NCBI RefSeq assembly: GCF_000970795.1
Contig: NZ_KQ034028.1
Location: forward strand, 1,221,304-1,285,303
Direction of reading: 5' to 3'
Length of the DNA stretch: 64,000 nt
From: Bombilactobacillus mellifer
GTDB taxonomy: Bacteria; Bacillota; Bacilli; Lactobacillales; Lactobacillaceae
A model generated the notes under the pieces. That model did no database searches. It worked only from the letters and a program-made list of their open reading frames with translations, and was not told the origin of the DNA. The translations under genes were made by a program, and so were the position numbers. The stretch's first letter is position 1. Every line of letters begins with the position of its first letter. Below, one piece after another: positions 35,679-44,718 of this stretch.

Positions 35679-36824
35679 TTAATTTTGAAATTCCGATGGT
35701 CGGTGGGTTAACTGCCCGAAATAATACCGAAGAATTTGACAGATGCGCGCACTGGCTTGACCGTCGCCGTAGGGATTTTTAGCTTGCGCCATCGCTTGGT
35801 AAGCCTGCGGATCATCTAACAATTGGCACATGGCGGTTTTTACCTTTTGCGGATCCGTTCCCACTAATTTTAAAGTCCCTGCAGCGATACCTTCCGGGCG
35901 CTCCGTGGTATCACGCAACACCAAAACCGGTTTTCCTAAAGCTGGAGCTTCTTCTTGGACCCCTCCCGAGTCACTCATAATAAAGTAAGAACGGGCTGCT
36001 AAGTTATGAAAATCAACGACATCCAGGGGTTCAATTAAATGAATCCGTTCCTGGTTACCTAAGACTGCTTGTGCCATTTGCTGCACTTTAGGGTTTAAAT
36101 GCACCGGATAAATGATTTCTACATCAGGATGACTTTGTAGCACTGACAGCATTGCTTGAAAGACTCGCTTCATAGGTGCACCCTGATTTTCCCGGCGATG
36201 CATGGTTACTAAAATAACTCTTTTAGCCGGATCAATTAAATCCAACACTTGATGGTGATAATCACTTTGCACGGTTTGCTCTAAAGCATCAATCGCGGTA
36301 TTGCCAGTAATGAAAATTTGTTTAGCCGGATGATTTTCCTGCAATAAATTCATTTTACTTTGGGTTGTAGGCGCAAAATAAAGATCAGTTAAATCGTCGG
36401 TCATTTGCCGATTCATTTCTTCAGGCCAAGGTGAATATTTATTCCAAGTCCGTAAACCGGCTTCAACGTGTCCGATCGCAATCTGATGATAGAAAGCTGC
36501 CAATGCCGCGGCCAATGTAGTTGTCGTATCTCCATGCACTAAAATTATATCAGGAGTTTGCTCGACTATTACTTTTTCCAAATCCAATAGTACTTTGCTG
36601 GTAATACTACTTAAAGTTTGTTGGGGTTGCATAATATTTAAATCATAATCGGGTTGAATGCCAAACAATTCTAAAACAGAATCCAACATCTGGCGATGTT
36701 GAGCAGTCACTACTGTGAGAGTTTGAAAAAATTCCGCCTGTTGTTGTAATTTCAATATCAGGGGCGCCATTTTAATGGCTTCCGGACGTGTTCCAAAAAT
36801 AGTCATGACTTTAATTTTTTTCAT
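35679..36824 (-). CDS. wecB: UDP-N-acetylglucosamine 2-epimerase (non-hydrolysing)
   Basis: A 381-residue WecB/MnaA interconverting UDP-GlcNAc and UDP-ManNAc for teichoic-acid linkage units or surface polysaccharide. N-terminal TIFGTRPEAIKMAPLI, TAQHRQMLDSVLELF, VHGDTTTTLAAALAAFY, GHVEAGLRT, WPEEMNRQMTD and the C-terminal SDSGGVQEEAPALGKPVLVLR are all diagnostic. GGAG is upstream of the ATG. It is convergent with gtrA, another envelope-glycan gene. Confidence 0.96.
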   Translation of the reverse strand: MKKIKVMTIFGTRPEAIKMAPLILKLQQQAEFFQTLTVVTAQHRQMLDSVLELFGIQPDYDLNIMQPQQTLSSITSKVLLDLEKVIVEQTPDIILVHGDTTTTLAAALAAFYHQIAIGHVEAGLRTWNKYSPWPEEMNRQMTDDLTDLYFAPTTQSKMNLLQENHPAKQIFITGNTAIDALEQTVQSDYHHQVLDLIDPAKRVILVTMHRRENQGAPMKRVFQAMLSVLQSHPDVEIIYPVHLNPKVQQMAQAVLGNQERIHLIEPLDVVDFHNLAARSYFIMSDSGGVQEEAPALGKPVLVLRDTTERPEGIAAGTLKLVGTDPQKVKTAMCQLLDDPQAYQAMAQAKNPYGDGQASARICQILRYYFGQLTHRPSEFQN

Positions 36825-36865
36825 AACGATATAAACTCCATTGCTAAATGTTAAGGAAGGTTATT

Positions 36866-37030
36866 ATGTTGCAGCTCATCATTAGTGGCATTTTATTATT
36901 TGCCAGCGGTTTTGCGCTCGTTTTAGCTGGTTATCAACTGTGCCGGCGCCACTATGCTTACTCGATTCTTTTCTTTGGTGCTCTTCTTATAATTACCATT
37001 ATTTTTGTTAATTTTTTGCGACATAGATAA
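36866..37030 (+). CDS. Small hypothetical membrane protein, 54 aa
   Basis: A 54-residue protein with two predicted helices (residues 2-24 and 31-50) separated by a basic hairpin (CRRHYAY). AAGGAAGG lies 6 nt before ATG 36866. It is divergent from wecB and convergent with the tRNA. No family is recognised; the good ribosome site and terminator directly after the stop support it. Confidence 0.6.
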   Translation: MLQLIISGILLFASGFALVLAGYQLCRRHYAYSILFFGALLIITIIFVNFLRHR

Positions 37031-37040
37031 AAAAATTATA

Positions 37041-37064
37041 AAAAGCCCCATTATATTAGGGGCT
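37041..37064. terminator. Terminator of tRNA-Arg and the 54-aa gene
   Basis: 6-bp GC-rich stem (37044-37049 with 37059-37064) with an A-run on the left, i.e. a T-run for the minus strand tRNA. Confidence 0.85.
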
Positions 37065-37069
37065 CAAAA

Positions 37070-37143
37070 TGATCTCGATCGGATTCGAACCGATGACCTA
37101 CTGCTTAGGAGGCAGTTGCTCTATCCAGCTGAGCCACGAGACC
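37070..37143 (-). tRNA. tRNA-Arg (anticodon CCT)
   Basis: A full cloverleaf on the minus strand: acceptor GGTCTCG/CGAGATC (one G-U), D arm GCTCAGCTGGATAGAGC, anticodon loop CTCCTAA with anticodon CCT (AGG codon), and T arm with GGTTCGAATCC. The CCA end is not encoded. Confidence 0.95.
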
Positions 37144-37243
37144 AAGACGAGATCGAAATAATCTTCACCAATTGATTTTCCCACGAATTACAGTCACTGT
37201 AAAGTCCGAGCGGTCAATCCTTCTTGTGCCAACACCCTAGCGA

Positions 37244-38359
37244 CTAAGGATGACGTGTAGTGCGTGGCCCACTAAATTTTCCGTTCTGTAATTGAACTTT
37301 GCGCGCCCTAATGGTGCTAGCCTGTAAAAGATGTTGCAATTGACGCCAGTCATGTTGATTACCTAGCGTGACTACTTCACCGTCGTGTCCCATTCGCCCA
37401 GTACGACCGCTGCGATGAATATATTGTGTAAGATTTGCAGGATTTTGCCAATTCACAACCGTCGTAATTGCCGGCAAATCCATGCCGCGGGCAGCGACAT
37501 CTGTGGTCAATAAAATGGAAGCTTGTTTTTGCTCAAAAGTACGAATGGCTTCTTCGCGCCGCCGTTTAGGATCGCTCGTATCTAACACCATAAAATAGAG
37601 CTTTTGATAGCGCAAGGTTGCCGCTAAACGATGCAACGCTTTACCCGACGCACAAAAAACTAAGATGCGGGCAGATTTGCGGTGTGCTAGTTGTTTTAAT
37701 AACTGAATTTTATGGTTCTCATCCGTCAGCACAAAATAATGCTGTAACCCCTGACGGGAAAAAGAATCTTGACTTTGATCAACAATAACAAATTGTTGAT
37801 GAAATAATTGTGATAATTTTTGAAATTGTGGTGTACTCGTTGCCGAAAAAAATACTAACTGCACGCCTGCTGGAGTTCGTTGTAATAATTGGCGAAGCTC
37901 AGGTAATTTATCGCTGACCATTAAATCCGCTTCGTCCACCACAATGGTTTGTAATTTGGCTAATTTTAATTTCCGCTGGGTCACTAAATCGTGCACTCGG
38001 CCTAAAGTCCCCACCACAATTTCCGGTTTGGTTTTTAGTTTTTCAATCTGGCGTTGTCGATTAGCTCCCCCAATGACCCCATAAATATTTAATTCTGGGG
38101 CCAGTGAACGTAAAACATTTCGTGTTTGGATGGCCAATTCTTGTGTCGGCTCTAAAATCAATTTTTGCAGACCTTGCTGGGGCTGCACTTGAGTAATCAG
38201 CGGCATTCCAAAAGCTAACGTTTTCCCCGATCCGGTAGGGGCCAGTCCTAAAACAGATTGGCCTTGCATCAGGGGGTTATACGTCTGAGCCTGAATCGGC
38301 GTTAAATGGTGAAAATGATGCTGCGCAAAATAGGCAGCAAACTGTTGGGGTATTTCCAT
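37244..38359 (-). CDS. DEAD-box RNA helicase (small, YfmL-like)
   Basis: A 371-residue minimal DEAD-box helicase core without C-terminal extension. Motifs: Q-motif LTPIQAQTYNPLMQG, I PTGSGKTLAFGMP, Ia EPTQELAIQ, II VVDEADLM, III FFSATS, V TTDVAARGMDLPA, VI HRSGRTGRMGHDG. Motif II reads DEAD. The size matches Bacillus YfmL (50S maturation) rather than CshA/CshB with long tails; this match is an inference. GAGG precedes the ATG. Confidence 0.92.
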   Translation of the reverse strand: MEIPQQFAAYFAQHHFHHLTPIQAQTYNPLMQGQSVLGLAPTGSGKTLAFGMPLITQVQPQQGLQKLILEPTQELAIQTRNVLRSLAPELNIYGVIGGANRQRQIEKLKTKPEIVVGTLGRVHDLVTQRKLKLAKLQTIVVDEADLMVSDKLPELRQLLQRTPAGVQLVFFSATSTPQFQKLSQLFHQQFVIVDQSQDSFSRQGLQHYFVLTDENHKIQLLKQLAHRKSARILVFCASGKALHRLAATLRYQKLYFMVLDTSDPKRRREEAIRTFEQKQASILLTTDVAARGMDLPAITTVVNWQNPANLTQYIHRSGRTGRMGHDGEVVTLGNQHDWRQLQHLLQASTIRARKVQLQNGKFSGPRTTRHP

Positions 38360-38550
38360 AAAATCCTCTTTTTTAACTTCATTAAAACACTAAATCAGTT
38401 TCCATTGTAGCAAGAAGCAGCCTGCAAAGTCGAGCAATTTTTAGCAATCAATGACTACTAAAAATAAGGTTTCAACTTTGACACCCGGTTTCAAAATCCA
38501 AGCTGCAAAACCGACTCGGGGAACAATCCAATTCTTTATCCAAGAGTCCG

Positions 38551-39315
38551 CTAATGAGTTCCTGATTGTCCAATAAAATTATTAAAGTCGGCTTGACTAC
38601 CATTAAAAACTGATAAATGATAACGATTCGTGGAGGCTAAGCTGGGAATCTTCCCTCGAGTATCATATTGCCAAAAATCAAGTTGTAAATTATGCACAGG
38701 GCGGGGGCCGCAATTTAACCAGCCTCCGGATTGATTCTGAAGTAAGGCCCTATCCCTAGGATCGACTTGTAAAATTACCGTGCGATGATAATGACGCATT
38801 AATAAGTATTGTAATTTTTTTGCTCGCCGATTAATTTGTGTCCAACTCGGTCGTTGATCAGTATAATTATTAATCTGCAAGACAATCGGTAAATTACCAA
38901 TCCGCGCCCCAACATTCCCCACAAAATTATTGTACTGCGCCACTGCCGAACTGCTAAAACTAAAATAGTGATAACAACCTACCGCTAACTGGGCTCCTTG
39001 AATTCGCCAATAATTATCCAAAAAACGATCACTGAAATAATCTGCACCTTGGGTTGCTTTTAAATAAACAAATTGTACCCCATGCTGCTGTAATAAATGA
39101 AAATCTTGATAGCCATCCGTATCACTAATACTGACACCTAACACTGGATATTGGCGACTAGACGGCCGGGTGGTATTACGCAGAAAATTGAAACTCAAAC
39201 CTAAAATCACAAGAATCAGACCGATGAAAATAATCATAATTTGAAAAATACGTCGTTGCTGTTGCCGCGTCAGATGACCATGACGGGCTTGATACTTCTG
39301 CCATATCACACTCAT
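38551..39315 (-). CDS. GH25-like (lysozyme/muramidase fold) protein lacking catalytic acids
   Basis: A 254-residue membrane-anchored protein: basic cytoplasmic N-terminus (to about residue 22), a single helix (about 23-46), then a GH25 fold domain (57-254) with VLGVSISDTDGYQDF, GVQFVYLKATQGADYFSDRF, GCYHYFSFS and FWQYDTRG. The family's catalytic Asp in GVDVS is replaced by Ser (about residue 62), and the DxE pair expected in LPPVLDVE reads LPIVLQINN (Gln147, Asn149). It may therefore bind rather than cleave peptidoglycan. The start is ATG 39315, with GAGG before it. Confidence 0.82.
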   Translation of the reverse strand: MSVIWQKYQARHGHLTRQQQRRIFQIMIIFIGLILVILGLSFNFLRNTTRPSSRQYPVLGVSISDTDGYQDFHLLQQHGVQFVYLKATQGADYFSDRFLDNYWRIQGAQLAVGCYHYFSFSSSAVAQYNNFVGNVGARIGNLPIVLQINNYTDQRPSWTQINRRAKKLQYLLMRHYHRTVILQVDPRDRALLQNQSGGWLNCGPRPVHNLQLDFWQYDTRGKIPSLASTNRYHLSVFNGSQADFNNFIGQSGTH

Positions 39316-39431
39316 TAAACCTCGGATCAAATTTACTTCTATTGTACCCATTTTAGAAAAATTTGGAGTAAATTAAATCGTCAACTACCCTTTGCTGTTT
39401 GGAAGCAGAGATAAGCAATTTTTGAATCCGA

Positions 39432-42400
39432 TTACGGGGTATTGGACAGCGTCCAGGTCATTGTCCCGGTGTATTGCCCTACTACATTATTGGCATCAGG
39501 AATTTTTAAAGAAATTTGATCCGGTTTCCAAGATAAAACAGCGGATTCCGACTTGGTAGTTACCGTGGCGGAGCTATTGGGTTGATCCTTCAAATTGGCA
39601 ACGTTTAATAATTCCACATTATCCGTATTCCCTTGTGTATCGGTTGTTGTTAAAGTGGCCTGATTCAAAGCGGCAGTAATGGTATCCCCGTTCCCAAGTC
39701 CAGTATATTTTGTTAAATTAGGTTTGGCAAAAGCCACAGTGGTGCCTTGTGGCAGGGCTTTTTGACTTGCCGTTTTAAAGTTAGTGATTTGCGCGGTCAC
39801 TTTCCAATGGCGCGTGGGCCATTGCAGTTGTTGATCTTGATAAAGAAAATCATCTTCGATTTTGAGTTGGAATTCGGATTTATTAGTAGTTTGTAAATTA
39901 AAGGAATACTGGGAATTAAAGGCTAATGATTTATCTGGAGTTAATGTCATCCCATACTTCGAAGCATAGACAAAAACAATCACCTGATTGGTTTTTTGAT
40001 AATTACCTATGACTTGAGCGTTATTGTGACTGGCATCAGCATTCGGATCATACGGATGGAAAGTGGAAGTTCCATTCACCATTAAATAATAACCTAAGTA
40101 TTTATGCCCAGAGGCCATTAGACTAGGAGCCGGAGCATTTGGAATGGGGCTATCGGTATTGGACAAAGAGGCGTCAACTAATTTGGTTCGGGCCGGTAAA
40201 TTTTCTTGTAGAGGTTGATCAATACTGCCTAAAGTATAATTATCTCCTGCTAAAGTAAATAATTCATCCGGCAAACTGGCTGCACTAGTACCGACGTAAG
40301 CTGCGGGATCTGTTTTATTAATAGAGGCATCCCAATAATGGAACGTCGCCCGACTAATAGTGCCGTTATAGTATAAGGTGATTTTATATTTATAATCTTG
40401 ATCGTATTTCAAGGGCAGCGCAGCTAATTCTGTGGCCGTAATCGCTTTTTCTGCTCCCACTGGCGTGCCATTACTATCTAGTGTAGTAATCGTTGCGTGA
40501 TCATATAAATAATCTTTATCAGCTGCATCAAGGAGATGATTGGGTGCATGACTAGAAGCATCCGCGGTTTGACTAGAAGAGATCACCTGTTGCAGCGGTT
40601 GCGTTAATGTACTGTCTTTTGGGGTGATGGTCTTGGAATCTTTGTCCTTATAGGCAAATTGATAAGTTTTTTCCGGCACTTGCACATAGGAAATTTGTTC
40701 TAAACCTGGCGAAGTGGTATCCTGTGGTGTTTTCGTGCCAAAGTTTTCTACTGTAGAATCCTTAGGATCACCACGATAAATATTAGAGGAAATACCCGAT
40801 GCCTTAACTTTGACAAATTTCACACCCTTCTGAGTGACCACATCTTTTTCCCACTGATAAGGTGAATTAGCGGAAGTCGGGGTTTGTTTGGCTCCCCAAT
40901 CTATTTGAAAATTTAAATCTGCGCGAATAAAAAGATCAGCAAAACCGTCAAATTGAGGGCCTAACAACTTAGTGGTATTTAACTCATAATCGTAAGCGTG
41001 CTGTGCGGAAGTCGCATCCGCCGGCTGCTCTTTTAAAGTTTGGGGGTTTTGGGAGCCAGTGTTATTAATCAACTGATCAATATCTTTGGCATTCAATGAA
41101 TTAATCGCAATCGTGTAAGGAGCCTTAGTTGCATCTTTGGGCAAACTGATCGTGGCATACTTAGGAACTGTAAAATTCTTTACTTTAAATACTGTGGGGG
41201 CAAAACCCGTTGGTTGAACGGGGAATTTCTGCAATAATTGAAACTGTGCAGTCGCATTAGTGAATAATTCTTGACTACCTGCAGTGACTACGCCGCCTGA
41301 AGAATCAAAAATTTGGTATTGTCCTTTATTGTCTTGCTTAGTTGTTGTGCCTTCTACATTGAGAAACGGTAATTCTGCCCGTGTCACAGGGCGATTGCTG
41401 GTATTCACATACATTGCCGCAGTGGTATTAGCTGTTGAATAGTTAACCCAATTAACCTGGCCGTTATCAAATAAATACATAAAAGCTAGATCATTGCGCG
41501 TTCCCGAGTTATCAATATCCGTTCCCATTAAATCAAAACTGCGGCCATTGGAATCTAAATGCCCCTTGACCTTTGTATTGCCCTTGGATTGATCATTAAA
41601 AGCCCAGATTCGGGGTAAAATGGTGCCATTTCGATTAATCGGAGTCAGATCATTTTTATCAAAGGCAAAACCTTTTCTTTGATTAACATTAAAAGCTTGA
41701 TACGTTCCGTTTAACTTTACGGGTTCTAACTGACTAACCTTATCATTATCGCCCTTACAACCTTGCACATCTGTGTCATATAAAAATTTAATGTTAACAT
41801 CCCACTTTGAAGAAGCCTGAGAATTATTCCGAACTCCAGCCGCATTAGTGGAAACTTTGAGCCAGTCACTGGGATCGGGACTATTCTGTGCCCCTAATCC
41901 GATACCAACATCATACGAGGCACGAAAATTACCGGTGGTATTTTTATAGCCAGACCAATTGTTTCTACCATCGCCGCTTAACTTTATCGTATATAATAAA
42001 TCAATCCAATTACCGTTAGCGTAAGTAACTTTTTTCACTACAAAAGAAGCCGGCTTACTATGATCTTTTATTATAAAGCCATTGATACTGCCGCCTGCCC
42101 ACACGTTAACAGAGCTAGATGTCCATAAATTTTCTAAATTAGTATAGCGGGCTTCTTGGCCTTCAGCAGGCTTATAGTTATTATAGTCTTTCGGGATCAT
42201 AAAACTTAAATCATTATATTCGCGCGGGATGACAGGAATATTCTCATCAGTAGTCAACACAGGAGTTTTCATGACTTTAGCATAAGTGGCCACGGCATCT
42301 TTGTCCGCTTGATTTGCTAGGTCATTTTCTAAGTTACTATCTAAAAATGGCCACTTGGGAAGGACATTAGCATAGCTTTGCTCATTAAGGCCATCTCCAT

Positions 42401-42575
42401 CAAAGTCACCCTGACGCCACAGGTCGTCAGAACCCCGTTGTAAAATTTTTTTAGTTGCAATCAAATCGTGAAAATTCACCGCGTAACTAGTATTACAAAA
42501 ATAGAACCAACCACACACTAAGAACATCGTAGCGAGTAACGCTTTTTGAACTAAATTAAATTTATTTTTGTGCAT
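39432..42575 (-). CDS. Large secreted WxL-domain surface protein
   Basis: A 1047-residue exported protein. The signal peptide (residues about 1-30, KALLATMFLVCGWFYF then NTSYA) is followed by a large extracellular part with lectin-like and Ig-like beta regions and a MucBP-like stretch (TFHYWDASINKTDPAAYVG). The C-terminus GTMTWTLSNTP is the distal WxL motif, which binds peptidoglycan non-covalently; the proximal motif seems degenerate (RHWKVTAQI). No LPxTG. AAGGAG precedes ATG 42575, 17 residues inside the longest frame. No DUF916/WxL partner genes lie nearby. Ligand unknown; host or mucus adhesion is plausible. Confidence 0.8.
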   Translation of the reverse strand: MHKNKFNLVQKALLATMFLVCGWFYFCNTSYAVNFHDLIATKKILQRGSDDLWRQGDFDGDGLNEQSYANVLPKWPFLDSNLENDLANQADKDAVATYAKVMKTPVLTTDENIPVIPREYNDLSFMIPKDYNNYKPAEGQEARYTNLENLWTSSSVNVWAGGSINGFIIKDHSKPASFVVKKVTYANGNWIDLLYTIKLSGDGRNNWSGYKNTTGNFRASYDVGIGLGAQNSPDPSDWLKVSTNAAGVRNNSQASSKWDVNIKFLYDTDVQGCKGDNDKVSQLEPVKLNGTYQAFNVNQRKGFAFDKNDLTPINRNGTILPRIWAFNDQSKGNTKVKGHLDSNGRSFDLMGTDIDNSGTRNDLAFMYLFDNGQVNWVNYSTANTTAAMYVNTSNRPVTRAELPFLNVEGTTTKQDNKGQYQIFDSSGGVVTAGSQELFTNATAQFQLLQKFPVQPTGFAPTVFKVKNFTVPKYATISLPKDATKAPYTIAINSLNAKDIDQLINNTGSQNPQTLKEQPADATSAQHAYDYELNTTKLLGPQFDGFADLFIRADLNFQIDWGAKQTPTSANSPYQWEKDVVTQKGVKFVKVKASGISSNIYRGDPKDSTVENFGTKTPQDTTSPGLEQISYVQVPEKTYQFAYKDKDSKTITPKDSTLTQPLQQVISSSQTADASSHAPNHLLDAADKDYLYDHATITTLDSNGTPVGAEKAITATELAALPLKYDQDYKYKITLYYNGTISRATFHYWDASINKTDPAAYVGTSAASLPDELFTLAGDNYTLGSIDQPLQENLPARTKLVDASLSNTDSPIPNAPAPSLMASGHKYLGYYLMVNGTSTFHPYDPNADASHNNAQVIGNYQKTNQVIVFVYASKYGMTLTPDKSLAFNSQYSFNLQTTNKSEFQLKIEDDFLYQDQQLQWPTRHWKVTAQITNFKTASQKALPQGTTVAFAKPNLTKYTGLGNGDTITAALNQATLTTTDTQGNTDNVELLNVANLKDQPNSSATVTTKSESAVLSWKPDQISLKIPDANNVVGQYTGTMTWTLSNTP

Positions 42576-43258
42576 TAGGAAACTCCTTGAAAATGAATCA
42601 TAAACACATTCGAAAATCATCCTCATACGTTTTGAATATATTGTATAATTTCGAAAAATGTTTTTTGATTATCATCAAATATCATTCAGTAGTAAATTAT
42701 ACACTTTTTATTATTCTTTTATCAATTGATCTGCTTAAATCCCTTTATTTTTTATGTGCAAATAATTTCTTTTCAGAAAACATTTTTTATTCTTACGCTC
42801 TTATAGGAAAAATATATGCCAAAATACTTGAGTTAAAGCTTAGGTTAGAATTGGTGTTGATTTTCAAGTTAGTCTGTTCTGGTAATGAAATAACTTCTGA
42901 AAATCAGTTTAAAATTATGATAAAGCACAAAAATATACCTTTTTTAACGGAAAAATATGTGTTTTAAACAAATTTTTTAATTGATAAAGTGAGCAGTGGC
43001 GATTAAGCTTTATTTATTCTGTGATAAACAAACAAAGCTAACATTTTTTTGCCTAAGTTAATACAATCTTGGTTTTTATCATTGGCGCCAACGTCAGCAA
43101 ACTAATTTCCTGGCTGAGGATTCTGGCTAGACTTTTCCAGCCACTTATCGTTAGCAGCAACTAGGATTAAAAGTCTGGAAACTGCATACAAATCTCTTGT
43201 CGCACTAACTGCAACGTTGGGCTGAGATTAAATGGACTAGATTGATATTTTAGAAGAT
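42576..43258. other. Long gene-poor interval upstream of the WxL gene
   Basis: About 680 bp with very high AT content near the WxL gene. A 126-codon open frame on the plus strand (42587-42967) has no ribosome site and AT-driven composition, so I do not call it. Two 11/15 matches to the CodY consensus lie at 42768-42782 and 42891-42905. Nothing else is recognised in 42970-43258. Confidence 0.4.
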
Positions 43259-43310
43259 AAAAAAAGCACTCTTTGGAATTAGACATAACTTCTAATTCCC
43301 AAAGAGCGCT
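43259..43310 (-). terminator. Terminator of ilvE
   Basis: Long near-perfect stem (about 20 bp per arm, 43265-43285 with 43291-43310) followed by seven Ts on the minus strand. Confidence 0.92.
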
Positions 43311-43343
43311 GAAAATAACTCAAATACTATTTGCTTTTACAAA

Positions 43344-44378
43344 TTAAACTTCTACCGGAACGACCCAACCTTCAGGGCCTTTGCGATCCCCAAATTGAAT
43401 TCCCGAAAGCGTATCATACAATTTCCGCGTAACTGGCCCGACTTCTGTCTCACTATAGAAGACATGAAGTTTCCCGTTATGCTCCAGACCACCGATAGGT
43501 GAAATTACGGCTGCAGTACCGCAGGCTCCGGCTTCTTTAAATCGATCCAAATCGTCAATGTAGACGTCACCTTCTTCAGTTTGCATGCCTAATTCATGCT
43601 CGGCTAAATAAAGTAGTGAATATTTCGTGATACTTGGTAAGATGGAAGGAGATTTCGGCGTCACAAACTTGTCATCTTTCGTGATACCAAAAAAGTTTGC
43701 TGAGCCCACTTCTTCAATTTTTTTATGGCTGATGGGGTCCAAATAGACACAGTCAGAAAAACCTCTTTTATGAGCTTCTTCTCCAGGCATTAGGCTGGCA
43801 CCATAATTACCACCAACTTTATTTTGCCCCGTACCTTTATGGGCAGCACGATCATATTCTGAAGTTGTGAAATTAGTCGGTGTCAAACCACCCTTAAAAT
43901 AATTTCCAACCGGCATTACAAAAATTCTAAAAAGATATTCACTGGCTGGATGGACTCCAATTACTCCCTCCACGCCAATCATAACTGGGCGAATATACAA
44001 TGTAGCTCCATTGCCGTAAGGTGGTACAAAATCAGCATTTGCTTTAACTACATCCTTTACCGCCTGAACAAACATTTCGGTGGGCACTTCTGGCATCAAC
44101 AAGCGTCGACAACTCCGTTGCATTCGCTGGGCATTTTGATCGGGGCGAAAAAGCTGGATATTGCCTTCCTTAGTTCGGTAGGCTTTGAGACCTTCAAAGT
44201 CCGTTTGCCCATAATGCAAAGCCGTTGCACATTCATTCATTTGCATAGTGCTTTCACTGACCAGGCCGGCATCTTGCCACTCACCATCACGATAGTAAGC
44301 CTGATATCGGTAAGGCAGATCCATATACTCAAATCCTAAATTATTAAAATCAACATCACTAACTTTTACTTTTGCCAT
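43344..44378 (-). CDS. ilvE: Branched-chain amino acid aminotransferase
   Basis: A 344-residue class IV PLP aminotransferase interconverting Val/Leu/Ile and 2-oxoacids. The PLP Lys lies in GQNKVGGNYGASL, with RPVMIGVEGVIGVHPA, EEVGSANFFGI and EAGACGTAAVISPIGG also typical. In lactic acid bacteria it mostly feeds amino-acid catabolism; no ilv/leu biosynthesis genes are in this window. The length fits the larger IlvE group. It is divergent from the PEPCK-like gene. Confidence 0.96.
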   Translation of the reverse strand: MAKVKVSDVDFNNLGFEYMDLPYRYQAYYRDGEWQDAGLVSESTMQMNECATALHYGQTDFEGLKAYRTKEGNIQLFRPDQNAQRMQRSCRRLLMPEVPTEMFVQAVKDVVKANADFVPPYGNGATLYIRPVMIGVEGVIGVHPASEYLFRIFVMPVGNYFKGGLTPTNFTTSEYDRAAHKGTGQNKVGGNYGASLMPGEEAHKRGFSDCVYLDPISHKKIEEVGSANFFGITKDDKFVTPKSPSILPSITKYSLLYLAEHELGMQTEEGDVYIDDLDRFKEAGACGTAAVISPIGGLEHNGKLHVFYSETEVGPVTRKLYDTLSGIQFGDRKGPEGWVVPVEV

Positions 44379-44718
44379 AATATGCCACTCACTTTCTAAT
44401 TTGAAATTAATAAAATGATAACATGATTAAAATTTAAGTCAAGGTAATTAACCAAAAATTTATCATTGTTCTTGTTTGACAGGGTTTTCAGGTAAATTTA
44501 CGTTTTAATAAACGTCAGTCTGTAAAAAATGGCTTTTTAATATTTTTAGAAAAAATATAGCAACCACCCGGAATAATGTCTCTTGTTTTTCCCAAAAAAC
44601 TTTTATATGACGTGGTAGTATTTAAATAAATTTAATTTTTCTTAACTTTTCGGTTCCCCTAAGTCAATAAATCGACTAGAATACCAGTTAAGATACAGAA
44701 AGGGGATTCTTCATTTTC
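44379..44718. other. 340-bp divergent promoter region
   Basis: It must contain the promoters of ilvE (minus) and the PEPCK-like gene (plus). A TTGACA near 44474 and a 6-bp inverted repeat ACGTTT-TAAT-AAACGT near 44500 are visible, the latter a possible operator. No T-box or other riboswitch signature is seen. Confidence 0.4.

Noticed and set aside
42587-42967. 126-codon open frame on the plus strand upstream of the WxL gene
   Set aside because: No ribosome site, composition driven by the AT-rich region, overlaps the leader of the divergent WxL gene.
43950-44339. 129-codon open frame antisense to ilvE
   Set aside because: Shadow of the ilvE reading frame; no ribosome site.
44379-44718. T-box or amino-acid riboswitch upstream of ilvE
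   Set aside because: No T-box core or antiterminator sequence is visible.
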